A DNA stretch of 64,000 nt from Apostichopus japonicus (taxonomy: Eukaryota; Echinodermata; Holothuroidea; Aspidochirotida; Stichopodidae). The notes under the pieces were generated by a model, which saw nothing but the letters and a program-made list of their open reading frames with translations, searched no databases and was not told where the DNA came from. Positions within the stretch are counted from its first letter, which is position 1. Every line of letters begins with the position of its first letter. The position numbers were made by a program, and so were the translations under genes. The stretch covers positions 7,166,501 through 7,230,500 of the forward strand of contig NC_092580.1 of assembly GCF_037975245.1 (NCBI RefSeq), read 5' to 3'. This document shows, in pieces, positions 40,186-54,200 of the stretch.

Positions 40186-43100
40186 CAGTTCACTCAATTA
40201 CAAATATGTATGAATACCAACATTAGCATGCTTTTTCCCCTCTAATCTTAGCATCGACCAGCTTCTGTTCTCCCAGACCTTGAAGATCTTGAAGAAGATG
40301 GGTCACCAGATAGCAGTAAACTAGATCTGACTCTGACAATAGAGGGCCAAGCAGACCCTTGGCTCCTCCCAAAAAGATCAAGTATTGGAACCAGAAAAAT
40401 CAATGTAGGTATACCTCAATTACCTTGGCAATGATATATTACTGTTAATTATACTATAATATTACTATTAATGATATATTACTTTGACATAATTTAGAAA
40501 AAGGACATATGAATGACATAATACAGACAAAGGACATAAGTATGACATAATTTAGACAAAGGACATATGAATCCTATAATTTAGATAAAGGAAATAAGAA
40601 TGGCATAATTTAGAAAAAGGACATGTGAATGACATAATTTAGACAATTGACATATGAATAATTTAGACAAAGGACATATGAATAATTTAGACAAATGACC
40701 TCAATATTCTGAGGATGGGAAGACTTGTTGATTAATTTTCCACCAGTTTGATTACCAAGGGGTGAAGAAAGGAGGGGGAGGGGGTCAGCAGAGGTAAGGC
40801 AACAGCTGCACCTCTCTCTGGATCTAACTTCATTCAAGTGTAGCTGTAAAACTCTAGAAAACTGTGAAATTAAGATGGGTGGGATCAGGCATGCACAGGG
40901 GAGGGGAAAGGGAGGGGAGAGAGGGGATTACAGTCTCATGGCAAAATGGGAAATTGGCATAACGAGTAATGTAGTCTCATTTTCATCATATACAAAAGGC
41001 AAACTTCAATGACTTCAAAAGAGGGGCTCTGAAGGGAGACGAACCACTCAACTCTAATTTCGTTAAAAGACAAAATGAAAACATTCCAAAATTTGTTTAC
41101 CTGTATAATTTTTTTAATAAATCAACCACTTAGGAATCCAAGTTTAATGACTAATGTGGAAACTATACCATTCCCTTCCAGAATAGATCTAATAAAATAG
41201 ATATTTAATTAAAAATTAAAATCAAATAAAATACCAAAGTCCTAAATTTACTTTCTTCGTGACTTAGAACCTCTCTTTGGTCTGTTTTACTTCAAAACCA
41301 GAAATCTCCGGAGGAATGTTTGACTCCGTCCCCTTCCATCTCACCAGCCAACCTGACACACACTGATGAAGAAATATATGCTAGCCTTGAAGAAGATCTA
41401 AAACAACTGCTGCTATGTCAGTCTTTAGGAGTAACTATAGAGGTTAGTATTGTCATGAAAGATGTCACACCCAATATGGAGAACTCCTTACTTTATTTGA
41501 TTAAAGACAACAAGATTTGTAACAACAAAATGTGCAATATTAGTGTTATGATTTCCATAATATATATCATCTTTTGACTGCTGGTTCTATAGCAGTAAAG
41601 AAATAGTGGTCACTGAAATTAACAAAATCAAGGTTTGACCCTAGTATCATGATATTGACAGGATGCACCCATTACCCCTCCCAATGTGACATTCTGATAC
41701 CAACCCATCCCATCCTCTCCCTCCTCCCCCCACCCCCCTGCCACTCTTTGATAAAATTACTTTGAATCTCTTGGAAAATTAGAAATAAAATTATACTTGA
41801 TAATCTTCTTTCCCTTTATGAATCTAATTCTATCTGACCTATTTTTTTTTTTTTTTGCATGTACAATTTTAATTTGCAAATCAAACTTGGCCATTTTAAG
41901 GTTCACACTGTTTTCAACTAAACGATGTTTATAAATCGACCATAGCTTCTTTTCTGACGTCGAGTCAACTGATATTTATACTTTCAGAAAAAGAAAACAA
42001 AGCGTGGAGTTGTAGCTACACCAGTATTTCATTGTCCTAGATGCTTCAAACATTGGTCATTGTTTGGTACACCGGTGCAGAATTGTGACCATCCAAGACA
42101 ACCTACTAAAGGACCAAACATTAAACTATCTGAGAAAAGTCATGATATATTGCAGGTGAGCAGGGCACAGATTACTCCTACCCCCACCCCTCACTCACCC
42201 CCCCCCCCCGGATCCGCACTCACACACCGGTATAAAACTTGTTCCTTCCTTCATCCTGTTTCATATATACTTATAAAAGACCAACAATTTCTTATTTAAT
42301 GACTTCTGCTGGAATATATGATTTATTTTTCAAGATAAAGATTGCCTGTTTATATACCATAATATCTTAAAATCTGTAGTATAATATATCCATGAGTAAG
42401 CCTCTGACATCTTCAGAGTGAATACAGAAAAGATTACTGTTTTTCTGGTCAAATATTTCTCTTAAATGTCCTTATCTGTTGCCAGATTGTTTTGGTAGGC
42501 TTTATCTGGCTAAGATTGCCAAAAACTAAGTTTGTTGCAAAAAGTAAGCAAAATAAGAGACTGTTCTTTAAAACGTATCTTTTTGAAGAGGGTTCTAAAT
42601 ACATGATATGCTATACATGAAAAACAATGTATGGTTTTGTGCTCAATTTTACTTACATTGTAAACAAATTACATTGAAAAGACAACCTGATGCATCAAAA
42701 ATGTTTGATAAGCTATTACTCTAATATGTGAAATAAGACAAACCAAGATTATGACAACATTTTCATTTTTCCAAATAGAAATTTACTCAGCTTGATCCTC
42801 CAAAGAGAGTCCAGATCATCAGTAAGATGAAGAACCCCGAACCAAACGGATATCGCCTTCAAAACGATGCCTCAGATGAGAGCTTGATGTTGTTAGAGGG
42901 AGTCATTTCCGACGATGAGATACTTCAAACATCCCCAACTGATTTGGGTAGTTCGTTGATCGCCAGGAGGGCAAGTATCGAGGTCAAGTCACAAACAGAG
43001 CACGCCACGCCCGCAGGGAGTCTTGTCCGGCTGAAAGTGAAACAAAATAGAAATTACAGAAAGGTGGAGAGAGATTTTAACAAAGGTGAGAAATATTAAA

Positions 43101-46100
43101 AGTTGGAAGTGGGGGAGGTGGGGGGGGGGAAGGTACTTCTGAATCCCCCATCCTCTTCCTCTTTCCTTTTAACAATGATAACACTAGGACTGTATAGTAA
43201 GATGCATTACTAGGTTTATTGTATGGTTATACATGAGTTAATGTTGCATCACACAGTGATGACACACCCTGTGTGATGCAACCTTCTACAGGACATCGCA
43301 ATGGACACAAATGGACTTGAATACTCTTGTGATGTCTCAATCATAGAGTTTGTGATTTTAATCTGCTCTGATTAAAATTTAACAGGATAGAAAACATAGA
43401 TATTGAAGAAACGGGACACGATAAACAGTCAATAACAAAACAACCTGACAACACATCAAATATCAAAATAAGAAATGAAATGACATAATAAATAATATCC
43501 TCTGAATTTATTAATAGGAGAAATGACAGAGAAACAAGGAAAGAAACCAGCTGAGGACAGAGAAGAGATAAGAAGAAAGAACACCAAGCATGAAAAGCAT
43601 ATATCAAAAAAACACAGTAGTCATGGTAACGAATCGCTTGGTTACACTTACGACGAATGGTCTTCAGTGAAAGGAGGAAGAATCAGTAAAGACACAACTC
43701 AGATAGAGAGTAACCATGGGAACAACAGCAGATTGCCAGATGGAAAAGAAAGTAAGTTTGACAATTTATTATGAGTCGGAAAATTTGATCACATATTCTA
43801 ACTGATTGTATCTTTAACCACTGATGAGACCATGAATTGATGCAAAACTGCGATTGCATTATTTTTGAATCTTTTAAGAATCTGAAAACTGAAGATTCCA
43901 TTCTTGAGACATCCTCTGTACAAGGTTTTCACATTTTGACCTCTGCTGCACTCAAATGACCTTTGACCTTCTTTATATATTAAGTTTGTACTGATACTGA
44001 CAACCGTTCCATGATTGTTCATATAAATTCACATAAATGTGACTGCTCACACATTGTCAATATCCCTGTTGTAATGTAAACTTTGCATTGAACTTTTTCT
44101 GCCAATTATTACAACATTAATCTCTTAAAAAGAAGTTGAATGAATTGGTTAATTTCAACAATACCTTTGGTGACCTATATGGACTGAGTATAAATTACTG
44201 TATTGTAATATACAGAGTAATATACAATTTATCAAATACACTTTAAATCAAGGAAGGCCAAACTTTTCCATACAAGAGCCATGTTAAAGTTGTATACTAG
44301 CCACACAATAGTCCTGTCTATGATTGTGAAAAACAAAGTGCTTTATATTCAAATTTATAGAAGCACATAACAGAGAGGTGTTTGACACACTCTTGTCCAT
44401 GGCAGGCTGACAGAATAAAGTCTTGAAGGATTCAAGAACTCTACAATCCAGACCTGCGGATCTGTGAAGTGCATGAGGAATTTAAACTAAATTACTTCTT
44501 GTGGTATCTTGTGGTAAGAGAAACTTGCCTTTGAAAGATAAATGGTCGCAAATGATCTCTTATGCTGGTTGCAAAACCTCCAGGGAGTGACAAAACACTC
44601 TTGGACAAAAGGAATGGATTTCTCTGCAGAAAAGATGCTTCAAGTGGTTACTAGATTAATTTCATGATTTTTTATCTAAAAACAAGTCCTCAGTCTTTTG
44701 TAATTTACAAATTTTCGTGGCCCCTTTTTTTGGACAGTTCCCTGTTAGTTATGTTCAACTTCTTTCACTGTTATGTCTCTACTATGTGTTGTTTTTGTAT
44801 TTATTTATTTCCAGTAAAGCACAAGCCAGTTGGTAAATTTGAATTTGGGTCCTCGTCAAATGACAGACCTTCGGTGGGACTGGTAGGACCCGATGGAGGC
44901 TACTATATCGGAGAATACGACGAGGAGGGAAACTTTGCTCCACACACCAGGCTGAACAACGATGGTTCCACTCGCCCTGTAACCATGGGAACCAACAATT
45001 TATACTACACACACAACGAAGGCTGGTTAGATGATAAGAGTGAAAAGGATCAGGGGAAGGGCTTAAGGTTTGACTATGGTTCCCATGGAAACAGCCAGGT
45101 TTCGGAACAACGCTCCTATTATGACACTGCAGTTGATATGCATGCAGATCCCAATCCATCAAATATGCAAAAGTTTTCCACATTGCAGAGAAAAATTGTT
45201 TGGACTCATGAAATATCACCAGGAGATGTAATACATGAACACAACTTGGAAGATGGACGGCCAGTTGTGCACAACTACGATAAATCTGAAAGATTGCATG
45301 AAAATGTGAACAGGATAGGACAAACTGTCTTAAAGGATCGTAATAAAATAGTACACGACTCTATAGTAGAGAGAGGAGAGAAAGAGAGCACAAAAAGTGT
45401 GGAGATAAATGAAGTTCAAGAGCATAGGCTAGAAGAGGAAAAAAACATCCAGGAAACGAAGATAGCGCTTAATGATGGAGTAGGTCAGAAAATGAAGGCA
45501 AAGCCAATTTCATCTCAGATCATGGGGCAACAAGATGAAGAGGATATGTTGGTCACAACTGGAAATATTCTCTCTGATGAACAGTCAGAGGATAAGAGCC
45601 AAAGCTCGTACATGTGTATCGATTCGGATGAGAGAGGACAAGAGACAACATCTGGAAGATTGTTTAGAAGTGCTGATGAAGAGTTAGACAGTTGCACAAT
45701 GAAAGGAGAAAGAAGTGTGATCTCTGAACAGAATTATTTAATCAACGATTCTGTGCAGAATTTATCTGACAAGGTTCCAGAGGTGGAAAGTAGCATCATT
45801 CTATCAGAGATTTCCCTTGCCAATCCTATAAATGATTCGACTCCAACTAAAATCCAAGAAGATGTTGTGGCGGGGAGAGAAGCCGCTCAAGACAAAATTG
45901 ATTCTTGTCCTGAGGCTGCTGCAATTAGAGCAGATTCAGTTTCATGTGTGGCCCTCGACGAAGACGAAGATATCCCTCGGAATGGATCCGAGCCGATGGA
46001 GGAACACGACTCAGAATCAAAGCTGAATCAATTAAGCCAAGAATACGACCAAGAGCAGTCTCAAGTTGATGAGAATCTCAAGAAAGGTAGCCCTCCTGAC

Positions 46101-47621
46101 AGTTTGACAGTTTCCGCAGGACTTGAGAGCAAGGAAATACTTCCAGAAGAGACCGAACCTTACTACGATGCTTTTGCCTCCGAGAAACACGACAAACTTG
46201 GCTCTGCTAGAAAGAGCGCTAAATCGGGAAGGAGAGGAAGCATCGATCCGAAAGGAAAGGTCAAGAACCCGGCCGTGAAAAATGTCACTGGAAGACCAGA
46301 TACCAAAGCGGGGGCTCTGAGGAAACACATGCTGGCCACTCCTAAATCTCTCTTGACCCAAAATACAACTCTCGAGGTTGGGCAAAGTAATAAGACCGGA
46401 AGCAGAGAAAGCGACAAGGTGTCGGAGGATGACAAACCTAAGGATGACGGAAATGGCAGTGGCATTGACAAGACCAGTGACTATAATGAAATGCAGAATG
46501 GGATGAGGGATGAAGAAATGGTTGAGGAAGGAGAAATTCCAGCAAAAGTGGGAGAGCAACCAGGAGAAGAGACGGGACAGGACGAAGAAGAGACAATGTT
46601 GACTGGAAAGGGACGAAGAAAAATAAAAAGACCAGCTAAAAAGGAGAGAATGCCTTCCACTGTGAACAGGAAAAGAGCAGGCGTTGTAGTGAGTAGTGTA
46701 GAAGGTGAGGTAAGAGAAGGACGAAAAGAGGAAACTATTAAAGAAAGAAACCGGGACCAAGTTAATGAATCAAAACAGGAAAACAATCATCCTGAAATGA
46801 TCAACCAGCCCGAAGAAAGACCTAATAGTTCGTCACGGTTACAGAGAGATAGCCGTCCCAGAATTGCATCTGGTAAAGAAATTACCTCAAAATCTTCCCT
46901 TTCCAAATTTTCCAAATTTGCATTAAACCTGAATCCTGCAAAGCAGGAGGGTAACCAGGCCAGTTTTCGTATGACCTATTCGACACTTCCCAGGAATTTT
47001 GACAGTGAACACAGCAGCTCTCAAACCCTCTTCGACCGAGGAGTCAAATCACCTGATAAATTACCATCGTTGGTGACCAGAGAACAGTCCCCTCCATCTG
47101 CTAAAGCATCCAGAACTCTTCCCGAAAGTGATTTGAACTACATGGTGGTCGATAAAGGGTATGGTGGCAGTTCCACGCCCATCAAAAGTCCTCCTTCTCC
47201 TCCGATGAGGCTCAGACCATGCACTGGGGACTCCGCTGAAAGGGAAGAGCCAATTTGGGAGTCTGTGAGTGAGATGTGGCAGAAGCACACTACATTGATG
47301 GGGAGGTTCTCAAAACTAGACGATTACTCGTATCTTCCTCTGACTCAAGCGTTCACCTTCTCCTTCTTTGACGTTCCGTGCCACTACGTGGAGCAGAGGA
47401 GTGACCTCAGGGTCAAGGGTGCCGGTATCAAGACCTTGAAGAGGCCTCCGAAAATGAAAATCAAAGGAAAGAAGAAGCGCCCCCCCACTGCTGAACTAGA
47501 AAAGTTACTGGAAGAAAAGAAAAGGCAAAGTGGTAAACAGAACCTCGTCAAGAAACTCTGGCTGATGGAGAAACGGAATAGGAGGCTAGATCAACCAAGA
47601 CCAAAGCTACGAGGCTTTTGA
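38951..47621 (+). CDS. unrecognised 1,399-aa protein with short zinc-like Cys/His motif and large final exon
   Basis: Exons: 38951-39064, 39388-39642, micro-exon 39807-39827, 40252-40404, 41302-41442, 41988-42155, 42779-43085, 43518-43751, 44815-47621. All have consensus sites and a continuous frame. I do not recognise the family. Visible: a compact N-terminal part (about 1-125, [20 protein letters not shown]); a Cys/His cluster in exon 5-6 coding ([10 protein letters not shown], then NCDHP, a possible Zn site); a Gly-rich block at the start of the last exon ([20 protein letters not shown]); about 650 residues of Glu/Lys/Ser-rich, probably disordered sequence; and a conserved-looking C-terminus ([20 protein letters not shown]) with a basic tail ([11 protein letters not shown], then helix [13 protein letters not shown]). 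The last 2.8-kb exon has no internal stop over 935 codons, so it is real coding. Introns hold a TA repeat and a minisatellite. Function not assigned. Confidence 0.85.
39807..39827 (+). CDS. 21-nt micro-exon (KDGWGRL) of the gene at 38951
   Basis: AAGGATGGATGGGGGAGGTTA sits between a strong acceptor (pyrimidine-rich tract then TTTGGTCAACAG) and a donor GTAAGC. It is phase 0 on both sides and adds KDGWGRL between YWTKRGGK and [10 protein letters not shown]. It could be included or skipped without changing frame, so regulated use is possible. It may also be unused, in which case exon 2 joins directly to 40252. Confidence 0.6.
40062..40184. repeat. (TA)n microsatellite
   Basis: About 120 bp of nearly pure TA dinucleotide with a few GATA interruptions, in the intron before the exon at 40252. 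Confidence 0.97.
40495..40705. repeat. ~28-bp minisatellite (AATTTAGACAAAGGACATATGA)
   Basis: Seven to eight imperfect units of 23-30 bp based on ATAATTTAGACAAAGGACAT, in the intron after the exon 40252-40404. Confidence 0.9.
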
Positions 47622-48231
47622 ACCATTTTTACAATCAACAGAAATGTAATAAGACTAGCAATTGATGTTTTTACAGATATGTGTGTTGTTCAGATCAAAA
47701 TGATCAGAAATATATAAAATCCATTATCAAAATAACTATTTTGTTCTGTTGTGACTTATTGTGTACAATATTGACAGGAAGGTTTATTGCATTGTTCAAA
47801 TTTTGTTATGACTGTTTTGTGCCGACTAATCAGGATTTAGTGTACACAGAAAAATGAAAGTGGCTTAATATACCAATTGCAGATAACATCATCTGTCCTG
47901 ATTCTTATATGCAAATGCAAGGGTTAAGTACATCTGCCATGAAACTGTGGTAGCCTTTAATAGGCTAAATGTTGTTGTTTGATGTGTCTTTAATATGCAG
48001 GAGAAATTCTGGCATAATCAAGACTGGATGTCTAACCACAATAGAGGAATTCACAATAACGACAATTCATTTTCAGAACTAAAAAAAAAGTGTATTTATT
48101 GAAGACATTACGGCCTTGTATTTCATTTGACGGTTTTATGACCAAAATCAGACAATTTAAACATCCAAAAACTTCTACTTTCTGTAACGGTCTTACCCTC
48201 TTGGTTTCCATGGAGACTATGCTTTGAAACA
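47622..48231. other. convergent intergenic spacer
   Basis: 610 bp between the stop of the unknown gene and the stop of DALRD3. A minus-strand AATAAA (48100-48095) lies 130 nt past the DALRD3 stop and is its likely poly(A) signal. For the plus gene no canonical hexamer is obvious. Confidence 0.5.
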
Positions 48232-51200
48232 TCACATTTGATGTAGCGGTTCTATGTCTAACAATCTCAATGCATCTTCCATCACTCTCATCACAGTCTT
48301 GAGCAAGTACAGTCGGGCATGTATGATAGGAATTAAATGAGGTCTTGGTTCCTATAGGACAAAAAAATTAGATAACGATTAGCATAAACTTATGAAATTA
48401 TACATGTTCTTACTAACCAACGTTCCATCATGTTAGAGAAATGTATGATGGGAATTAAATGAGGTCTTGGTTCCTATACGACAAAGAAATTAGTTAACGA
48501 TTAGTACAAACTTATGAAATTATACACGCCCTTACTAACCAATGTTCCATCATGTTGGAGAAATGTATGATGGGAATTAAATGAGGAATGGATTCCTGCT
48601 TGATGTTTAGATGTTTAGCATAAACATTACTATCATACACACTCATGCTAACCAAAGTTGCCATGATACTAACAGAACAGGTCAGTCCATTTCTATAAAT
48701 CATGAAATTTATTTGCTTTAATGTGCAACTATTCTAAAGTTATGGAAGCTGAATTTACACTACAGTTTATTATTGTCATCCATTTATCTGAAAGTTTCAT
48801 TCCTGCTTTCTTTTTACTATAAAAAAAGAACCATTAATTCAACGCAATGTGTAAAAGACAAGCTATATATAAAGACATATCTTACCACTAAAATATGAGT
48901 TCTGCTGTAGTAAACACTAAGGTCTCTACTGAGACTGTATAGAAACCTGCACACCTGGAAAAGTAAGTAGAAATAAAATAAACATAAACAAGTTTGAAAG
49001 GACAAAATTTGCAGTCTTTAATTTGCAGACGGCTGAAATTTATTTCAACATAAGCCTTTGACAAAATTTAAGAAGTAGTCAGAATTACAGATATTTCCTT
49101 TGAAATGAAAAGGAAATAGACTTATTTTTGATAGTATTTTGAAACTAATTATAAAACCATTCACACATATACAACACTCGAGGGAAGACATGTCACAACC
49201 AAGCTTTATGGGACACACAGTTCTAGTGGAATTTGATAGTATTCAATTTGTTTGTTTTAACTTCTCAACAACATAACATAAAAAGTTATATCAAATCTAA
49301 CTGCAGATTTTCCAACCCCCCCAAAAAAAAGATCATTTCATGTTATCAGTGAATATTTACATAATCTACTAAAAAAAAATTTCCCTATATCACACATATA
49401 AAAGTATATTATTATCATTATTATATAGCTAAAACGATTAGATATAAACAATTGTAAAATAGGGGGAAATTGCGATAGTTTGGCAAATATATGTAGTAAT
49501 AAAAAGACATACTCACTTTGTTTGGATAGAGATTGCAACGCGACCCTTGTGTAATTGTGAAAATATTTCCGAGTGTTTCTGCCACCAAATCGGGGAACTG
49601 CATAACATAGTGTAATAGAAGCTTCCATTCCTCATTCTCTCGGAGACAACTGAAGCTCACTTCTTCCACTGGTGGGAGAGGTGGGTAGATACCTGTGACG
49701 GGAGATAAAATGTTCAAGCTCCGAAAAGGAAAATCATTTTCAGTGTATATATGTATGGAGAATGGCTGGTTATGAATCATATGAGTAAAGATGATTCTTT
49801 GTTAACTTTTACGTATCTTTTTATATATTATGCATGTTTTGTGATAGCTTCCTGCAGTTATGGCAAAATGTCATCAGGGAGGCATAGAACCAGGGCAGGC
49901 TCTGGGAGGATTATGTCACCAGATCATCTTTTGAAGTCTAATTAAATTTGATGGTACATTCATGGGATGTATGGAGAAGTATTGTGGTAAGCCTGGACCT
50001 GATCCATCCTTTCCCATACCCTAGACAAACCAAATGATCTCGGCACCCCAGGTCTGTTCCAACCCCTGACCCCCCTGTTGTCAAGCATGGATGTTCATTA
50101 ACATACACTGGCAGTGTGAATTCACCTTGAATACAGAGAAAAGCTCATTAGACAAACGGAAAAAGGAAAACCCGATTTAATTGGTTAATCTGTTAAAAGC
50201 ATTTCTATTAGAAATAACAATCATAAGAACCAAACTTTTGTTGTAAGATAAGGGATGTCGCTGACCTAGCTCAGATGAACACCTAATTTTCGAGAGAAAA
50301 TGTTGATAGTTTTTGGGTCAGTGGCACTAAACTTGAATCCAATATTGATTACTAAAATAAGTTTGAATTCAAATAGCAGAGTTAAAAAATTGTGTTTGAT
50401 TATCAAACTTGGGTCCTTCTCAAATTGCATTTCACTTAGTGACTAGGCAATTTGTAAAGAAATTTTTAACCTTGCAGAGAGAGATAAAGATTTTGGCAAA
50501 ATTATGTTAAATTCTAATTACCCACTTTTAGTATCCAGTAAACATTATGCTCAGAGGTTCCATTACTTTCTAATGTGTTTTCTTCATAAAAGTAATAGCA
50601 TGCAACAAGGCACAGGTAATTAAGTAAAATTGCTTTTACCAGCCTCCACTTGGTGGTCAAATTTCTTGAACAATGTAGATAACCTGGCATAGTTGTACAG
50701 AACAAAAACTCCTGGCCTGCTCTCAGCATTCAGGTCTTTCGGGGACATGTCTATCTTTACCTGCCAAAGAGATTATCAGGTATTTATGAAGTATTTGAAA
50801 TTCATAAGACAAGATATTGTGTTGAAAGTGAGGAACTATTCCAATATGTTAGCTTATTGGACAAGTTTCATTGGAAATAATCAAAGACCAATAGTTTGTA
50901 TATTGATCATTATTGCATTTAACAGCTTCATATGAATAATTGAAATGTGGCAATGTTTTGGCAACAAACTTGTTGATTAAAGGATGTGAAGACTCGCGCA
51001 AAAAGAAACGTCTAATGCCGGTAATCTGACCTAGTTTCCAATTAGGTGTAACAGAAGTGTTAGACACCACCATCTATCCCAGAAAATACGCACACAACTT
51101 GCTATCTTCGGTAATTAGACACTAGTGTACAGTCAGTACATACAGCTGCGGTCAATACCCACAGCACAGTGTACAAACGATACAGCGATGGACATCTCAG

Positions 51201-54200
51201 GTCCAGCTAAAGATAACAAGGTATCACGTTTCATTACAGTCTGCATTATGTAGCAACAAGCAGAAAACTTCACTTGCAAGCAACGGAAAGTTAACTTTTT
51301 CAGAGCGTGGCACGCCGTTTGGGGCAAATCTTGCCCCAAATAAATCAATGCCTTTAACTGATAATTAGCAATTTTAGAATGAAGTAAAGATAAGTAGGAT
51401 GTCCTTGTATTGATAAGTGGAATTATATTTTGGAAAAAGGTTACAGGTGCTTGTAATATGGAAACATAAAAATACAGGTCAAAATAATTCTCTCTATGGT
51501 TGAGACTGAGATAGAAACTATTTTTGGTTAAATATTTAATTTATATCCTAAGTAGATTACAGGGACACTGCACTATTGGGCACTTAGGCTTCTTAAAAAG
51601 GGCTGAATCCCTTCTAAATAGGACAATATTTTTTAAGGAGGACAATTACTCACATTTTTTGTTGTAAAGTGACCTTTTCAATTCTATTTTTTATAATGAT
51701 TTCTATTTCCTGTTTCTTTTATCAATGAAAAACAGAAGATAAAGTGTATATTTGTACTTACAGTGCTTCCCAGGGCTGTACTCAAGATATCAAACTTGAT
51801 TGCAGCTTTTGCCAAAGTTCTCCTTTTTTTAATTTCATCTTCATTATCTAAAAAAATATAACAATAATATTTTTTTATAAAGAGCATGTATTTTATTAGT
51901 CCTTACTATCAACTCAGTTAACTTTATATACACAAATATATGGTTATCTTACTGCAAAAGCACATGTAAAGTTCTTTGGAAGTAACATGTGCCAAAATAT
52001 TTTAAAAGTTGAATAAAACTATTCTCTTCTAAAAGTTACACAAGTAAGTAAAATTCAAATATTTTTACATGGATAGCAAATGAAGGATCATGACTTAATA
52101 CGTTGGGGAGGTTAATTTCCTGCATAATTACAGCAACCAACGACATGATTTGCATAATTACATTTAATTAACATGTCCTACCTTGCACCTCATCACCATA
52201 CTTTACAGCCGATGCCTCTCTCAGCTCTGACTCATAGCTAGCGATGATAGATGCTACGCTGCCAACTTCAGTAGAATTGGCGGTTACCGCGGTGACCGAC
52301 ACTGGACCTATAGTGATGTGGAGAGGTACGGAATTCCGAGCAGATTCTGACAGAGACCTCCAGAGTAATTCCACACTCTGTTGATGGTGACTTTGTGATG
52401 GAGTAGAGATATGAAGAGCCATTACTGGAATATCCTGGTCAAGAAGGGACAACAAGAAAACTGTGTTTAAAGGCATTGTAGACTCGCCCCAAATCATGTG
52501 CGGCCATCTGAAAAAGTTAACTTTCCGTTGTTTGCAAGTGACGTTTTGTTCGTGTTGCTACAAAATGCAGACAGTACAGTAATGAAACGTGATACCTTGT
52601 TATCTATAGCTGGACCTGAGATGTCCTTCGCTGTATTGTTTGTACACTGTGCTGTGGGTATTGACCGCAGCTGTATGTACTGACTGTACACTAGTGTCTA
52701 ATTACCGATGGTAGCAAGCTGTGTGTGTGTATTTTCTGGGATAGATGTTAGTATCTAACACTTCTGTTACACCTCATTCAAAACTAGGTCAGATTACTGG
52801 CATTAGATATTTCTTTTTGCGCGAGTCTTCACACCCTTTAAAGGCTTTACTTTTTATAATGTGAATTCTACGTTGCATTCAGTAGCTGGTATTAATGTGT
52901 TTGGTAGGATAACCATGCAGCTACTCAAATCAAATTAGTTGATATATTATGTTGCTGGTGTAAGAGTTACCATTTATTTACAAAACTCATTTTCCACACA
53001 AGATGACAGACAGATGGAAAACTGCCCCTTTCTATTAAACAAGCTTTATCAAAAGAAGTAAAATTCTTCAATAATACTAATTAAAATGGCTTGAAAGATC
53101 AATGCTTGTAAATGCTAAAAGCAATTATCACACATCACCACATCAACACAATTGGCAGTTGAGAGTGAAATGTGGCTGGGATATAGAGACATCTCCTGGA
53201 TGGAAAACAGGAAAGTGATGTTAAAAAATGAACCGTCGATATTAAGCACCTTACCTTTTCTCTTTCCAAGGTTTTCAATCCAAATTCTAGTTTTGCACAT
53301 TCTATAAGTTGTCTGCTAGGAGATCTTTCCTCTGTCAAAACTGTAATCAAGAGAGATTACTGTTGTGATAAAATGCCAAAAACTATTGACAATTTGCACA
53401 TTCATCAGATGAACACTGCAGTAAAATCATATTTCAAATAATGCTTCTATAACAATTTAATTTCTTATCTAACAGTATATTTTCTTATTTTCTTAACTTT
53501 GAACAACCCTTGTTTCTAACTAGCTATTGACTAATTGATAAATATGACTGATGCTGTTTATGGGCTGTGAACATTAAGTGCCAAATAGTCCAACTGAAGG
53601 GAAGAAACACATACATGAACGGTCAGTAATTTGTAGAAAGTGAACATTTCTGTTCCAGGAGAAGTCAATAAAATTAACAAATCTGGTTGTGCTTTGATAT
53701 TTACACTGATGGCCTTCCTTAAACACTCAGGTAGTGAGTGCATCTGTTCAATGCAAATCCAATATAGTATTCCATCTACTGTAAGTGGTGCCATCAGCTT
53801 TTAATTAGCCTAGTCACTTGATAATACTCGATAATAGCATCTACTGTCCAGAATTATATACGCAAATTATGCTAGGCTCTGGTCAATCTGATATGCATGT
53901 TGTAGGTCTCTAGAATAAGTTATGACAATGATAATTGCTTTGAAAAATTATAAACTATCTTGAGGTATAAATCATTTGTAATGACACTAGTGATGTGACC
54001 AAGGATATTTCTGTGCTCATGTAATAGAGTGATAATACATTTCAAACACATGAACACAACTGGCTGACTTTGGTCCCTCATAGCTCATATATTATAATAA
54101 TGTACCTTCAATTTCACCAAGATTGGACAGATAGCCATGACCTCCAGTAGCAAGATTTTGTTCCAGAATAACATCTTTAAGATTTAAAGAGATTGAAGTC

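Noticed and set aside
46032-46760. 242-codon minus-strand ORF
   Set aside because: Shadow of the long plus-strand coding exon 44815-47621; biased Ser/Phe/Leu composition is the antisense of Glu/Lys/Arg codons.
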